From Lentinus brumalis (taxonomy: Eukaryota; Basidiomycota; Agaricomycetes; Polyporales; Polyporaceae): DNA of 34,228 nt. A model generated the notes under the pieces. The model saw only the letters and a list, made by a program, of their open reading frames with translations, was not told the origin of the DNA and did no database searches. Positions within the stretch are counted from its first letter, which is position 1. The number at the start of each line of letters is the position of its first letter. This document shows, piece after piece, positions 1 through 8,285 of this stretch. The translations under genes were made by a program, and so were the position numbers. The stretch covers positions 1 to 34,228 of the forward strand of contig MARA01000099.1 in the NCBI GenBank assembly GCA_001792895.1, read 5' to 3'.

Positions 1-687
1 CAATAAATAAGGGTTTATTAATGATAAAATCTAGGATAACTAGAATCTTTAATTACAATAAATTTTTTTATTTTTGTTTGATCGCACTTCACATAATAAA
101 TCAAATTTACTACTTAATTGCTCACACATTTTCAACTTCTAAGTCTGTAAAACTATGAGTATTTAATACCACACTTCTATTTTTTAGAATTTTTATTGTA
201 ATCTAATTTTCCTCCATCATCCATAAACCCCCGGAGGGCTGCTAAACCCCTAGGAGTTAAATGATCCAGATAAGATTTCACTTATACCTTTTTTTACACC
301 TTTTTCTAATAGAAATAGATCAGCCAAATAATTGAAAGCTTTATGACTAAAAGTTTGAAACCCCCAATTAATAATAAGGTTACCTTTAGGACTAAATCTT
401 TCTTTTTTATGTGGTTGACTTAATACCCATTCATCAAAAAGGTTAAAGACATGCAATACATAAGCTTTGTTTCTATCTCCCCATTCAAATTTAATTCTAT
501 AAGTTTGACCTTTATTATCCTCCACGAGGTCGGCGGAGATTGTAAACTAGCGTCACCTAACATTAAGCCTATAATTGCTTCTTTTTGTTCTATAGATAAT
601 TCAATTAAACTATCTTTGTATTCTTTAAGTTTAGCCCCCTTCGGGGGGTCCTAAACCTATAACTTCATTTTTTAATATTTTTTTCAT
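1..687 (-). pseudogene. I-SceI-like LAGLIDADG homing endonuclease, minus-arm copy, truncated
   Basis: This is the minus-strand copy of the omega-intron endonuclease gene, starting at ATG 687 and running off the left edge. Pieces in three frames match the same family as the plus copy at 6440-7173: an N-terminal [10 protein letters not shown] segment, a [13 protein letters not shown] segment (250-525) and the C-terminal half. The reading frame breaks at a C-run near 634 (six C instead of five) and at a GC cluster at 520-538. It lies in the loop of a group I intron. Whether it is a real second copy or an assembly palindrome cannot be told from the sequence. Confidence 0.7.
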
Positions 688-974
688 TTTTACTAATTTA
701 AACTATTACTTAAATAAAATTTGTTAGCAGCAGATTTTTTATATTTACATTAATGGTTTAATTAGTTTAATTAATTTATAAGACGCCGGGCGCTCGTGGA
801 AAGATTATTGTTTACACTACTCACTTTCTAGTCGTTGAACGTTCTTACTTCGATAATTTGTAGAAGTAAGCTTCGCTGCAAGTTTACTTATTTACCCTTG
901 TGGCATAATAAGTGATTCTTGCAATTCACCCGGTTTATAACTTCTATTTCCCAACAGAAGAGGACAACAATTTT

Positions 975-1480
975 ATCCCTAGCGTAACTTTTATCGATTG
1001 ATCCCCGTCTATTCCATAATATAGCGAAGGGTCACTATGCCCTACTTACGTATCTGTTCGACTTCTAAGTCTTTCAGTTAGGCATGCTTTCCGCCATTAC
1101 GCCGATTACAACCTTTCTCATTGGTTGATTGATTTCCATTCAATTTTCTAGCTATACCTTATGTTAAAAAAAATATAAATAAATTTATATTGCACATAGT
1201 TTTTACAAATACTATGAATTTTCAGTAAGAATCTCTTTTGAGATTATTTAATTATAATAATATCTTTGGATGTACTTTGCTACTTTATCAAAGACGACCG
1301 CCCCAGTCAAACTGCCAATTAGCCACCTATCCCTTAAATATTTTACTTACAAGGTAAATATTAACCCAACCAAAGTCAGAAGGTATTCCATCTTTCGTCT
1401 ATCGACATCCCTAATTCCTATTAACTAAGGTTGTTGTAGATCAATATGATAGCTAACTACAGTAAAGCTGCATAGGGTCT
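975..1480 (-). rRNA. rnl: rnl (LSU rRNA) domain V exon, minus-arm copy
   Basis: Read on the minus strand this is LSU rRNA from AGACCCTATGCAGC (about E. coli 2066) to the peptidyl-transferase sequence CGCTAGGGAT (2449). The conserved GACTGGGGCGGTCG lies at about 1300 in reverse complement. It continues the rnl strand that runs right to left through the spacer, after excision of the group II intron at 1481-3172. It duplicates 5645-6150 on the plus strand. Confidence 0.9.
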
Positions 1481-1521
1481 GTTGAGGCTCCGCCAAGTTT
1501 TACAACTATGACATCCTCTAA

Positions 1522-1555
1522 GAACTGTACGTGCGACTTTCATCGCATACAGCTC
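1522..1555 (-). ncRNA. Group II intron domain V hairpin (minus arm)
   Basis: This 34-nt hairpin, read on the minus strand, starts GAGCTGTATGCGATGAAAGT and ends GTACAGTTC. It has the catalytic GAAA tetraloop-like turn (GATGAAAGTC) and the paired GAGCTGTA / TACAGTTC base typical of group II domain V. An identical copy is at 5570-5603 on the plus strand. Confidence 0.9.
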
Positions 1556-1601
1556 AAGCATTAAGTTTAATTAAATTGTTTAAAAAATAAAGCTAGTAAT
1601 T

Positions 1602-2534
1602 CTAATCACGGTTAGAATTCATTTTAGACACTATTTCATTTATTAAAGCTAAACCTTCTTCAGTTTTATGTAAACCTTTATTTTTCAATTCTACGACTTT
1701 TTTCCAATCTATGTAATCTAGTTGTTTTCTAGTTAACATTGGATATTGATCTACAAATTGAATAATAGTTTCAGTATTTCTTAAAATAAATCTATTTAGA
1801 GATCTTGAATTTCTACATTCCTCTAAATCATTAAAATTATATTTAGGTTTAACATAACCTCCATTGAAAAATTTTTTAAGAGCTATTAAAATAGCTACAT
1901 CATGACTATTTTTACCTAATTCCAGAGAAGGGTTAATAACAGTACCATTTAAATAATGATAAAATAAACCTTCACCAGTTAAAAATCCTTGTACCCAATG
2001 ATGAGGTAAATTATAATTTACTTCATTACCAGATAAACCTAAAAAAGATTTACAGTGATTATATTTATCTTCAAAAGATCTATTTTTATTCATTATTGAT
2101 ACTATTTTATTTATTTGTTCCATTCCTGATATGGTTAGATGTTCTTTATTACGCCCTCCGGGGATTAGACAAATTTTTTTCCAATCTTTATAATTTAATT
2201 CTTTAGAAGTCAGACAAGGATACTGATCAAAATGAGGTATTACTTTTTCTAAAAGAAGTTTTAAAGAATTAATATGATATTTTTTAGTATCTGTTTTTCT
2301 ATTATCTATAACTACATTACCACACCCAAAATATTCTTTAAGTGAATAAAGTACTCCTTCTGAATGTGTTTTTTGTGTTACTTTAAATTCTAAACTTATT
2401 TTTTGGCCTGTTAAGCCTTTACCTGTGTTAGTTATAGAATAAACAAATGATCCTTCACCATCTGTTAAACCTGTAACTTGCCAAGGCATTAAATTTTGAT
2501 TAGGTTTAGTAAAATTTCTATTCATCATATCCAT
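1602..2534 (-). CDS. LAGLIDADG homing endonuclease/maturase in group II intron
   Basis: Intact 310-residue double-motif LAGLIDADG protein. Motif 1 is WQVTGLTDGEGSF (residues 18-30) and motif 2 WVQGFLTGEGLF (180-191). Both keep the acidic residue before the last Gly, so nuclease activity is plausible. Spacing and the HFDQYP and HLT..G segments are those of the I-OnuI-type LAGLIDADG_1 family. It is the only ORF of its host group II intron and lies upstream of domain V, where a domain IV ORF should be. A GC-rich CCCTCCGGGG (2155-2164) is read through in frame as IPGGR. Proteins of this kind cut the intronless rnl allele; some also aid splicing. The last 41 nt are inside the inverted repeat. Confidence 0.88.
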   Translation of the reverse strand: MDMMNRNFTKPNQNLMPWQVTGLTDGEGSFVYSITNTGKGLTGQKISLEFKVTQKTHSEGVLYSLKEYFGCGNVVIDNRKTDTKKYHINSLKLLLEKVIPHFDQYPCLTSKELNYKDWKKICLIPGGRNKEHLTISGMEQINKIVSIMNKNRSFEDKYNHCKSFLGLSGNEVNYNLPHHWVQGFLTGEGLFYHYLNGTVINPSLELGKNSHDVAILIALKKFFNGGYVKPKYNFNDLEECRNSRSLNRFILRNTETIIQFVDQYPMLTRKQLDYIDWKKVVELKNKGLHKTEEGLALINEIVSKMNSNRD

Positions 2535-3204
2535 AATAATTATAATTTAAATAAATTATAGCAAACTAAATACATTGATGTAGGTTTAACCTACTCTGGT
2601 TTAATTGGATTTTGAGCTAGAATGATTTTTATCTTTTCGTTTAATACTTACTTCTAATTAAAATTTTAACAATTTTTACTTAACACTAATTCAAAGTCAG
2701 CACCCTTTCAGATTAGTTCAGCTGAACCTATCCTTATCATTACAACAAGGCTTTCGCTTTTTTGAATATCCTTTACCCACTAATAGATATTTATCTTCGC
2801 AGATAAACCTCCAACTACAAATACTTGAAAATTGGTTATTATTGGGCTTACCTAGTTTTTACTATAATACCTTAATGATACCCTTAGAACTCCACTATAC
2901 GTTATGAGATGTTTAGACCCATAAAGAAAAACACGGGAACGTCTTTCTACAATCAATCATACCGCTTCTGACGTGAATTAACATTACATTGTTCATAGGT
3001 ATCTAGCTCTTATATGAGATATTCAATTTATTCGTTTTTCCCATATTGAATAATCACATATAAACAGGCTTCATGATTTAGGATTACTCCGAAAACATGC
3101 TGTTTGAGCTCAGATAATGGGTTATCTGGTTGGTTTTCACAACATTATTATAATAAACTTAGCTAGTCGCATTTTTTTAATTTAATTCCAGATATAATTT
3201 AAGT

Positions 3205-3315
3205 TTCCCGTCCACCTGGAGGCAACCCGCATCTGCACGGGTAATTCAATTTCACTGAGCAAGTTGTAGAGACAGTGAGACCATCGTTACACTATTGATA
3301 CCAGACCACATTTAA
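3205..3315 (-). rRNA. rnl: rnl exon, LSU domain IV/V (about E. coli 1951-2066), minus strand
   Basis: On the minus strand the sequence contains AGTGTAACGATGG, AGTGAAATTGAATTACCCGT and the following GATGCGGGTTGCC and GGACGG. These are the conserved LSU blocks just upstream of AGACCC. It is flanked by an I-OnuI-like group I intron upstream and the group II intron downstream. This is its only copy in the window. Confidence 0.85.
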
Positions 3316-4620
3316 CACGGCTGTTCAAATTTATCATGCAACTTACACTTAAAAAAAAATATATTTTTTTTTATTGACTATTTTCTATTTAGATTCATAC
3401 CTGATTTTATTTCTAAAATTTTGTTGTACACTGACTTAGAAGTTAGATGTTCTTTAGTATTTAAAATTTCACATACTCTACAAAAATCTATAAAATCCAA
3501 ACTTTTCATCCCTAATAAAGGATGTTTTTTAAAAAAAGGAACAACTATATTGTTAACAACTGAAAATTTAGATATTTGCAGTTGAGCACTTTTTTCACTT
3601 AGACTTACTTTTTTTATAGCAGATTCCTTAAAATAAGCAGAAATTCCTTCTAAAACTTCTAGGTCTCTTAGATGTAAATGTATACTAAATCTTGCAAATA
3701 ATTCATTGTTGGAATTTCTAGACAAAATCTGGAAAGAACCTTCACCACTAGTAAAACCTGAGATCCAAAAAGGATTAGGTATACCATTAAACTTGTATTC
3801 TGACTTATTAACTTCAGGAACATTTGGAAAAGCTTCCTTTACCTTAACAGGTAATCCTAAATTTAAAATACTTTTTAAACTTATTATTTTTAATAAACCT
3901 GTTTCTGTTAAATGAGAACCTTGGTTAATAATATCAAAACATTGTTTAAATATTAAGTAGTCAGAAAGTTTTTGTGTTACTAAAGGATACTTATCAAAAT
4001 GATTAATGATAACAGGAATTTCTTTAATAGAATCTACTGCAAACATTACCGCTTTTTCTCCACTTTTGCTTATATTTCCTACACCTAAATTATTTTTAAT
4101 AGATTCTAATAAAGCTAGATCTTTGATGTGTAAAGTTATAGAAAAAACAGGTCTAACTCTCCATTTCATTTTTAATTTAGCATTTTGTTGTATTTTTATA
4201 GAAAAACAACCTTCAGCATCTGCAAAACCAGTAATAAACCATGGGTTTATTTCAGCTTCACCTTTTGTATTTAAAGTAGAAAATAGTTTTTTAGTAAATT
4301 GTTTAGAAGGGATTTTGAATTGATAACTTCTTTCGAAGTCCATTAGAGTACACCTTAATTTTGGATAAAATCCAAAATAACTACCATCTACTCGTTGCTC
4401 TTTTACAGAAAATACATTTGGCTGTGGGCTTTGTATTTCTGATTTAGATCCGCGATAGCCCATTTCGTTTTCACTCATCTTATGACTTGTTACCATACCC
4501 AGGTAATTATTCTGGCCACTGATAGCCTTTCGACTATAGCTTGGTATCATAAGCTTTAGGGTGTCCCCGGAGTTTGATAGTTGGGCCCACTTTTTAGCGT
4601 TTTCCCATAACGCATAGCTG
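3316..4620 (-). mobile_element. Group I intron in rnl (near L1951)
   Basis: The 5' half holds a group I catalytic core with CAAACTCCGGGGACACCCTA, GGTAACAAGT, ATCGCGGATCT, AAGAGCAACGAGTAGA and AAGGTGTACTCTAATGG. The 3' end (GATAAATTTGA...CCGTG) matches the 3' ends of introns at 14171-14194 and 17023-17043. The 5' splice site lies just after the mini-exon and was not fixed exactly. It is one of three clearly paralogous introns in this window (rnl, nad5 intron 2, nad5/cox1 chimeric intron). Confidence 0.85.
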
Positions 4621-4625
4621 GCCAA
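3378..4625 (-). CDS. I-OnuI-like LAGLIDADG homing endonuclease
   Basis: 415-residue open frame. Residues 17-110 are a translation of the group I core itself (LSNSGD..., GQNNYLGMVTS, YRGSKS, KEQRVDGS, IPSKQF). The folded endonuclease is likely residues 120-415: motif 1 WFITGFADAEGCFS (129-142) and motif 2 FWISGFTSGEGSF (286-298), both with the catalytic Glu (138, 295). HFDKYPL and HLTETGL repeats mark I-OnuI-type family members. The same N-terminal core-derived segment appears in the ORFs at 12847 and 15677, in the same frame. The natural start may be inside the core-derived part; the first ATG is at 4625. Confidence 0.88.
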   Translation of the reverse strand: MASYALWENAKKWAQLSNSGDTLKLMIPSYSRKAISGQNNYLGMVTSHKMSENEMGYRGSKSEIQSPQPNVFSVKEQRVDGSYFGFYPKLRCTLMDFERSYQFKIPSKQFTKKLFSTLNTKGEAEINPWFITGFADAEGCFSIKIQQNAKLKMKWRVRPVFSITLHIKDLALLESIKNNLGVGNISKSGEKAVMFAVDSIKEIPVIINHFDKYPLVTQKLSDYLIFKQCFDIINQGSHLTETGLLKIISLKSILNLGLPVKVKEAFPNVPEVNKSEYKFNGIPNPFWISGFTSGEGSFQILSRNSNNELFARFSIHLHLRDLEVLEGISAYFKESAIKKVSLSEKSAQLQISKFSVVNNIVVPFFKKHPLLGMKSLDFIDFCRVCEILNTKEHLTSKSVYNKILEIKSGMNLNRK

Positions 4626-4644
4626 TTTATTTTGCTACCTTAGG
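4621..4644 (-). rRNA. rnl: rnl mini-exon between L1923 and ~L1951 introns
   Basis: On the minus strand CCTAAGGTAGCAAAAT plus a few bases forms the highly conserved LSU segment that follows E. coli U1923. It is only about 24 nt long. The upstream intron ends in G immediately before CCTAAGG, which fixes the L1923 junction. The downstream boundary is approximate. Confidence 0.8.
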
Positions 4645-5481
4645 CAATATTCTATATAATTACTATATAGTTTGGACTATATCATCAAATAAATCTTAAA
4701 GATTATTTGCTCGATTATCTAGTCTCTGAGGGCTATTAATCTTATTTTTAATTTTACTATTCCACGAATAATAATTAATTAGCCTTTATTCTTCAGTAAT
4801 AAAATCACCAACTTTAGTGTTTAGTGTATTTATTTTATTAAAGAATTCTGTTTTATTTTCAATTATTTGAAGTATTTCAAATAGTTCTCTTTTTCTACCT
4901 TTGCCTTTACCTTGTAGAGTATAAGCAAGTTTAACCATTTCAATTAATGATTCTTTATCTTTCTGTTTACCCTCTGAAGAAGCTAAACAAATTTGTTTAA
5001 ACACTAAATACTCTTCTTTTTTACAACATCCCTCCCGGGGTCGGCAGGTTGTACATAAGTATCTAAAAAAGGTATGACATGTTCAATTATTTGTTTATAA
5101 CCTTTTAATGTATAAACATAGATATCTGTAGATCCAGATTTTTTTACTACGGAACCGCAATTAAACAGTTCTTTAAATGAATTTAATAAATCCAAACCAT
5201 TTTTATGTTGACTTACATTAAATACAGGTTGAATATTTATTCCATATTTAAAGTCTTTATGGATTGTAATAGAAACAGAATTAGAACCTTCTCCTTCTAC
5301 AAATCCACCTAAAAAATAAAGATATGATGAATTTTTAATATCTTTTTGCATTATTTAATAAAAAAAAATTTTTTGACAGCGTCTAAGATTAACAAACATT
5401 AAAAAAGTTAACCGGAATTAAATACGAAATTATATTTTTTTAAAAATATAATTAAGGTGAAGTTTTTAATCCAAGAAAACC
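4645..5481 (-). mobile_element. 3' part of group I intron L1923 in rnl, 5' end lost
   Basis: Read on the minus strand, CCCTCAGAGACTAG (R-type element, about 4720-4733) and GATATAGTCCAAAC (S-type element, about 4670-4685) lie just before the CCTAAGG exon. P and Q elements are not visible in the ~130 nt upstream of the ORF, where the segment meets the inverted-repeat arm at 5482. The intron and everything 5' of it in rnl are therefore cut off at this junction. Confidence 0.75.
4786..5351 (-). pseudogene. I-CreI-like single-motif LAGLIDADG endonuclease, split by a GC cluster
   Basis: Two adjoining pieces, 5351-5004 and 5004-4786, together resemble the single-motif family of I-CreI (usual length about 160, acting as homodimer). 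The motif is YLGGFVEGEGS near the N terminus. Then follow a QPVFNVSQH beta strand, a FLDTYV segment, and after the break VFKQICL and LFEILQIIENKTE. The break coincides with a GC-rich insert at 5030-5049 that encodes PADPGRD and shifts the frame. The family commonly lives in L1923-region and L2593 introns, which fits its position. It is either inactivated or mis-sequenced at the insert. Confidence 0.75.
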
Positions 5482-5644
5482 ATAAATGAAATAGTGTCTA
5501 AAATGAATTCTAACCGTGATTAGAATTACTAGCTTTATTTTTTAAACAATTTAATTAAACTTAATGCTTGAGCTGTATGCGATGAAAGTCGCACGTACAG
5601 TTCTTAGAGGATGTCATAGTTGTAAAACTTGGCGGAGCCTCAAC
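5482..5644 (+). mobile_element. 3' fragment of the rnl group II intron (domains V and VI only)
   Basis: Copy of the last ~163 nt of the group II intron: the C-terminal codons of its LAGLIDADG gene, domain V at 5570-5603 (GAGCTGTATGCGATG...), a domain VI-like stem at 5604-5643, and the 3' splice site before AGACCC. Domains I-IV are missing on this strand. It therefore cannot splice in cis; the matching 5' half is on the opposite strand of the spacer. Confidence 0.85.
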
Positions 5645-6150
5645 AGACCCTATGCAGCTTTACTGTAGTTAGCTATCATATTGATCTACAACAACCTTAG
5701 TTAATAGGAATTAGGGATGTCGATAGACGAAAGATGGAATACCTTCTGACTTTGGTTGGGTTAATATTTACCTTGTAAGTAAAATATTTAAGGGATAGGT
5801 GGCTAATTGGCAGTTTGACTGGGGCGGTCGTCTTTGATAAAGTAGCAAAGTACATCCAAAGATATTATTATAATTAAATAATCTCAAAAGAGATTCTTAC
5901 TGAAAATTCATAGTATTTGTAAAAACTATGTGCAATATAAATTTATTTATATTTTTTTTAACATAAGGTATAGCTAGAAAATTGAATGGAAATCAATCAA
6001 CCAATGAGAAAGGTTGTAATCGGCGTAATGGCGGAAAGCATGCCTAACTGAAAGACTTAGAAGTCGAACAGATACGTAAGTAGGGCATAGTGACCCTTCG
6101 CTATATTATGGAATAGACGGGGATCAATCGATAAAAGTTACGCTAGGGAT
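5645..6150 (+). rRNA. rnl: rnl exon, LSU domain V
   Basis: Runs from AGACCCTATGCAGC to CGCTAGGGAT. Contains GGCAGTTTGACTGGGGCGGT, GTAATCGGCGTAATGGCGGA, AGTAGGGCATAGTGACCC and AATAGACGGGGATCAATCGA, all conserved around the peptidyl-transferase centre. It ends in T directly before the omega intron, as group I 5' exons do. Confidence 0.93.
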
Positions 6151-7252
6151 AAAATTGTTGTCCTCTTCTGTTGGGAAATAGAAGTTATAAACCGGGTGAA
6201 TTGCAAGAATCACTTATTATGCCACAAGGGTAAATAAGTAAACTTGCAGCGAAGCTTACTTCTACACAATTATCGAAGTAAGAACGTTCAACGACTAGAA
6301 AGTGAGTAGTGTAAACAATAATCTTTCCACGAGCGCCCGGCGTCTTATAAATTAATTAAACTAATTAAACCATTAATGTAAATATAAAAAATCTGCTGCT
6401 AACAAATTTTATTTAAGTAATAGTTATAAATTAGTAAAAATGAAAAAAATATTAAAAAATGAAGTTATAGGTTTAGGACCCCCGAAGGGGGCTAAACTTA
6501 AAGAATACAAAGATAGTTTAATTGAATTATCTATAGAACAAAAAGAAGCAATTATAGGCTTAATGTTAGGTGACGCTAGTTTACAATCTCCGCCGACCTC
6601 GTGGAGGATAATAAAGGTCAAACTTATAGAATTAAATTTGAATGGGGAGATAGAAACAAAGCTTATGTATTGCATGTCTTTAACCTTTTTGATGAATGGG
6701 TATTAAGTCAACCACATAAAAAAGAAAGATTTAGTCCTAAAGGTAACCTTATTATTAATTGGGGGTTTCAAACTTTTAGTCATAAAGCTTTCAATTATTT
6801 GGCTGATCTATTTCTATTAGAAAAAGGTGTAAAAAAGGTATAAGTGAAAATCTTATACTGGATCATTTAACTCCTAGGGGTTTAGCAGCCCTCCGGGGGT
6901 TTATGGATGATGGAGGAAAATTAGATTACAATAAAAATTCTAAAAATAGAAGTGTGGTATTAAATACTCATAGTTTTACAGACTTAGAAGTTGAAAAAAT
7001 GTGTGAGCAATTAAGTAGTAAATTTGATTTATTATGTGAAGTGCGATCAAACAAAAATATAAAAAATTATTGTAATTAAAGATTCTAGTTATCCTAGATT
7101 TTATCAATTAATAAACCCTTATTTATTGGAAGAAATGAAATATAAATTACCTTTATCGGGTAGCGAACTATAGATATAAAGACGATGACATAGTCTGAAC
7201 TTACCTGTGAAGGTAAGAAGTAAATTTTAAATAGTTTACGATAACATAATTG
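6151..7252 (+). mobile_element. Omega-type group I intron in rnl (L2449)
   Basis: Inserted between CGCTAGGGAT and AACAGGCTGAT, the site of the Saccharomyces omega intron. Core elements: GGTGAATTGCAAGAATC (about 6196), AACTTGCAGCGAAGC (6241), GTTCAACGACTAGAAAGTG (about 6286) and GACATAGTCTGAAC (7187-7200). The intron ends in G at 7252. The ORF sits in a loop between R and S elements. Most of the intron is duplicated inverted at 1-974. Confidence 0.92.
6440..7173 (+). pseudogene. I-SceI-like LAGLIDADG endonuclease of the omega intron, frameshifted
   Basis: Pieces in different frames align along the whole I-SceI family fold (usual length about 235): [15 protein letters not shown] and motif 1 [10 protein letters not shown] (6440-6590), [10 protein letters not shown] and SQPHKKERFSPKGNL (6601-6843), then motif 2 region FMDDGGKLDYNKNS and VVLNTHSF, and a C terminus LINPYL..MKYKLP ending at 7173. 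Breaks occur at a GC cluster (6588-6606), near 6840, and near 7070. Both catalytic acidic positions are still present. Known members cut the intronless rnl allele at TAGGGATAA. Breaks may be decay or sequencing error; the GC insert is in both arms and so probably real. Confidence 0.85.
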
Positions 7253-7387
7253 AACAGGCTGATAGCTGGTGAGAGTACACATTGTCCCGGCTGTTTGGCA
7301 CCTCGATGTCGACTCAACCTATCCTCCGGGGGTAGAAGCTTGGAAGGGTTCGGCTGTTCGCCGATTAAAAGGTTACGCGAGTTGGGT
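7253..7387 (+). rRNA. rnl: rnl exon, LSU 2450-2584 (P and A loop region)
   Basis: Starts AACAGGCTGATAGC and includes GTTTGGCACCTCGATGTCGA, GGTTCGGCTGTTCGCC (the A loop) and GGTTACGCGAGTTGGGT. A GC-rich CCTCCGGGGG (about 7324-7333) sits where other LSU rRNAs have CCTGGGG. It ends in T before the next group I intron. Confidence 0.93.
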
Positions 7388-7489
7388 TTAAATAACACAA
7401 TATAAAATTAATATTCTTAATCATAGAAGTGTAAAATTAATGCTGCTAACATATTTATCATAAAAAAAAAAAATAAATTACACGAAACA

Positions 7490-8122
7490 ATGAATAACAA
7501 TAATAATACAAATACAAATTTACCACAAGAACTTAACTCAATATTAATAGGTATAATGTTAGGCGATGGAGGATTATATAGATCTTCTCCTACAGCTAAT
7601 GTTAGATTTGAAATGAGTTTTGGAGAAAAATATAAATCTTTAGCTTTTCATATTGGTGATTTATTTAAAGATTATATGAGTAATCCAGTAAAACCTGTAG
7701 AAATTAAAGGTAAAAATAAAGTTTATATTAATTATAGACTTAAAACAAAAACTTTACCTGTATTTAATTCTTACTATGAAATGTTTTATAAATTTAACCA
7801 TTTAACAAATAAATATGTAAAAATAGTTCCAGATAATATTATTGATTTGATGGATCCTATTGTATTAGCATATTTAATACAAGGAGATGGAAATTTTGAC
7901 AAAAATAGGAATAGAGTTAGAATTTATACTAATAGTTATAAAAAACAAGAAGTTGAAAATTTAGCTTTAGCTATTAATACTAAATTAAATATTTATACTG
8001 CACCACTTTACGATAGAAAAGATCAATGGATTTTAACTATTGGTGCTAAAAATTTAGATTTATTAAGAGAATTAGTAATTCCTTATTTTCATCCTACTAT
8101 GTATTATAGATTAGGATTATAA
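7490..8122 (+). CDS. LAGLIDADG_2 homing endonuclease
   Basis: Intact 210-residue protein. Motif 1 ILIGIMLGDGGLY (18-30) and motif 2 LAYLIQGDGNFD (126-137) define the LAGLIDADG_2 family of I-SceI relatives, and both catalytic Asp are present. The N terminus is Asn/Thr-rich. The C terminus ends with the family's PYFHPTMYYRL signature. It is free-standing inside the intron with its own ATG, not fused to an exon (rRNA host). Its completeness beside the broken omega gene suggests a more recent arrival or ongoing selection. Confidence 0.92.
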   Translation: MNNNNNTNTNLPQELNSILIGIMLGDGGLYRSSPTANVRFEMSFGEKYKSLAFHIGDLFKDYMSNPVKPVEIKGKNKVYINYRLKTKTLPVFNSYYEMFYKFNHLTNKYVKIVPDNIIDLMDPIVLAYLIQGDGNFDKNRNRVRIYTNSYKKQEVENLALAINTKLNIYTAPLYDRKDQWILTIGAKNLDLLRELVIPYFHPTMYYRLGL

Positions 8123-8246
8123 TTTTATATTGATAACAAGCCCCATCTTATCTTAATAAGATGAAAACCGGATTAAATGCAAGGAACACTGTATTTAACA
8201 GTCAATTTGCAGCCAAGCGTGAAATAGTGAATAATTATTTACCTTT

Positions 8247-8285
8247 GCCGACCTGCCGACCTCGGGGAGGAGGGGAGGAGAGGAA
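8247..8285 (+). repeat. GC cluster (GCCGAC / GGAGG type)
   Basis: A 39-nt GC-rich block in very AT-rich surroundings: GCCGACCTGCCGACCTCGGG followed by GAGGAGGGG repeats. It shares the motif GAGGTCGGC (in reverse complement) with clusters at 520-538, 5030-5049, 6588-6606 and, less exactly, 30487-30520. Confidence 0.75.

Larger units (their letters stand above)
1..1643 (-). repeat. Left arm of large inverted repeat
   Basis: This segment is the near-identical reverse complement of 5482-7128; position 1 pairs with 7128 and position 1643 with 5482. It carries the 3' end of a group II intron, an rnl domain V exon and most of the omega intron. Differences are mainly one-base indels (for example a run of 6 versus 5 C at about 634 and 6480, and changes near 275 and 862). 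The arm is cut by the left window edge, so its true end is unknown. Confidence 0.95.
1481..3172 (-). mobile_element. Group II intron in rnl (near L2066) carrying a LAGLIDADG gene
   Basis: A domain V hairpin at 1522-1555 is followed by a domain VI-like stem and a 3' end ...AAC next to LSU exon AGACCC. This marks a group II rather than group I intron. The sequence 2570-3165 contains group II-like domain I-III sequence. The 5' end is uncertain: ATGCGAC at 3166-3172 resembles the GTGYGAC consensus, but recognisable LSU exon stops near 3205. The ORF (1602-2534) is a LAGLIDADG protein, with no reverse transcriptase. LAGLIDADG-bearing group II introns are known in fungal mitochondrial rRNA genes. 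Confidence 0.8.
5482..7128 (+). repeat. Right arm of large inverted repeat
   Basis: Reverse-complement partner of 1-1643. It opens inside the 3' end of the LAGLIDADG gene of the group II intron and closes inside the omega-intron endonuclease gene. Beyond 7128 the plus strand continues with the rest of that intron and rnl 3' exons, which the left arm cannot show because the window ends. Recombination between the arms would invert 1644-5481. Confidence 0.95.

Noticed and set aside
1..1643. Terminal inverted repeat of a linear mitochondrial DNA or plasmid
   Set aside because: The arm carries rnl and intron sequence. No polymerase gene or telomere-like repeat is present, and the other arm is internal.
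7094..7398. Minus-strand ORFs of 62 and 65 codons
   Set aside because: They lie over the omega intron end and the conserved LSU exon on the plus strand and have no family signature.
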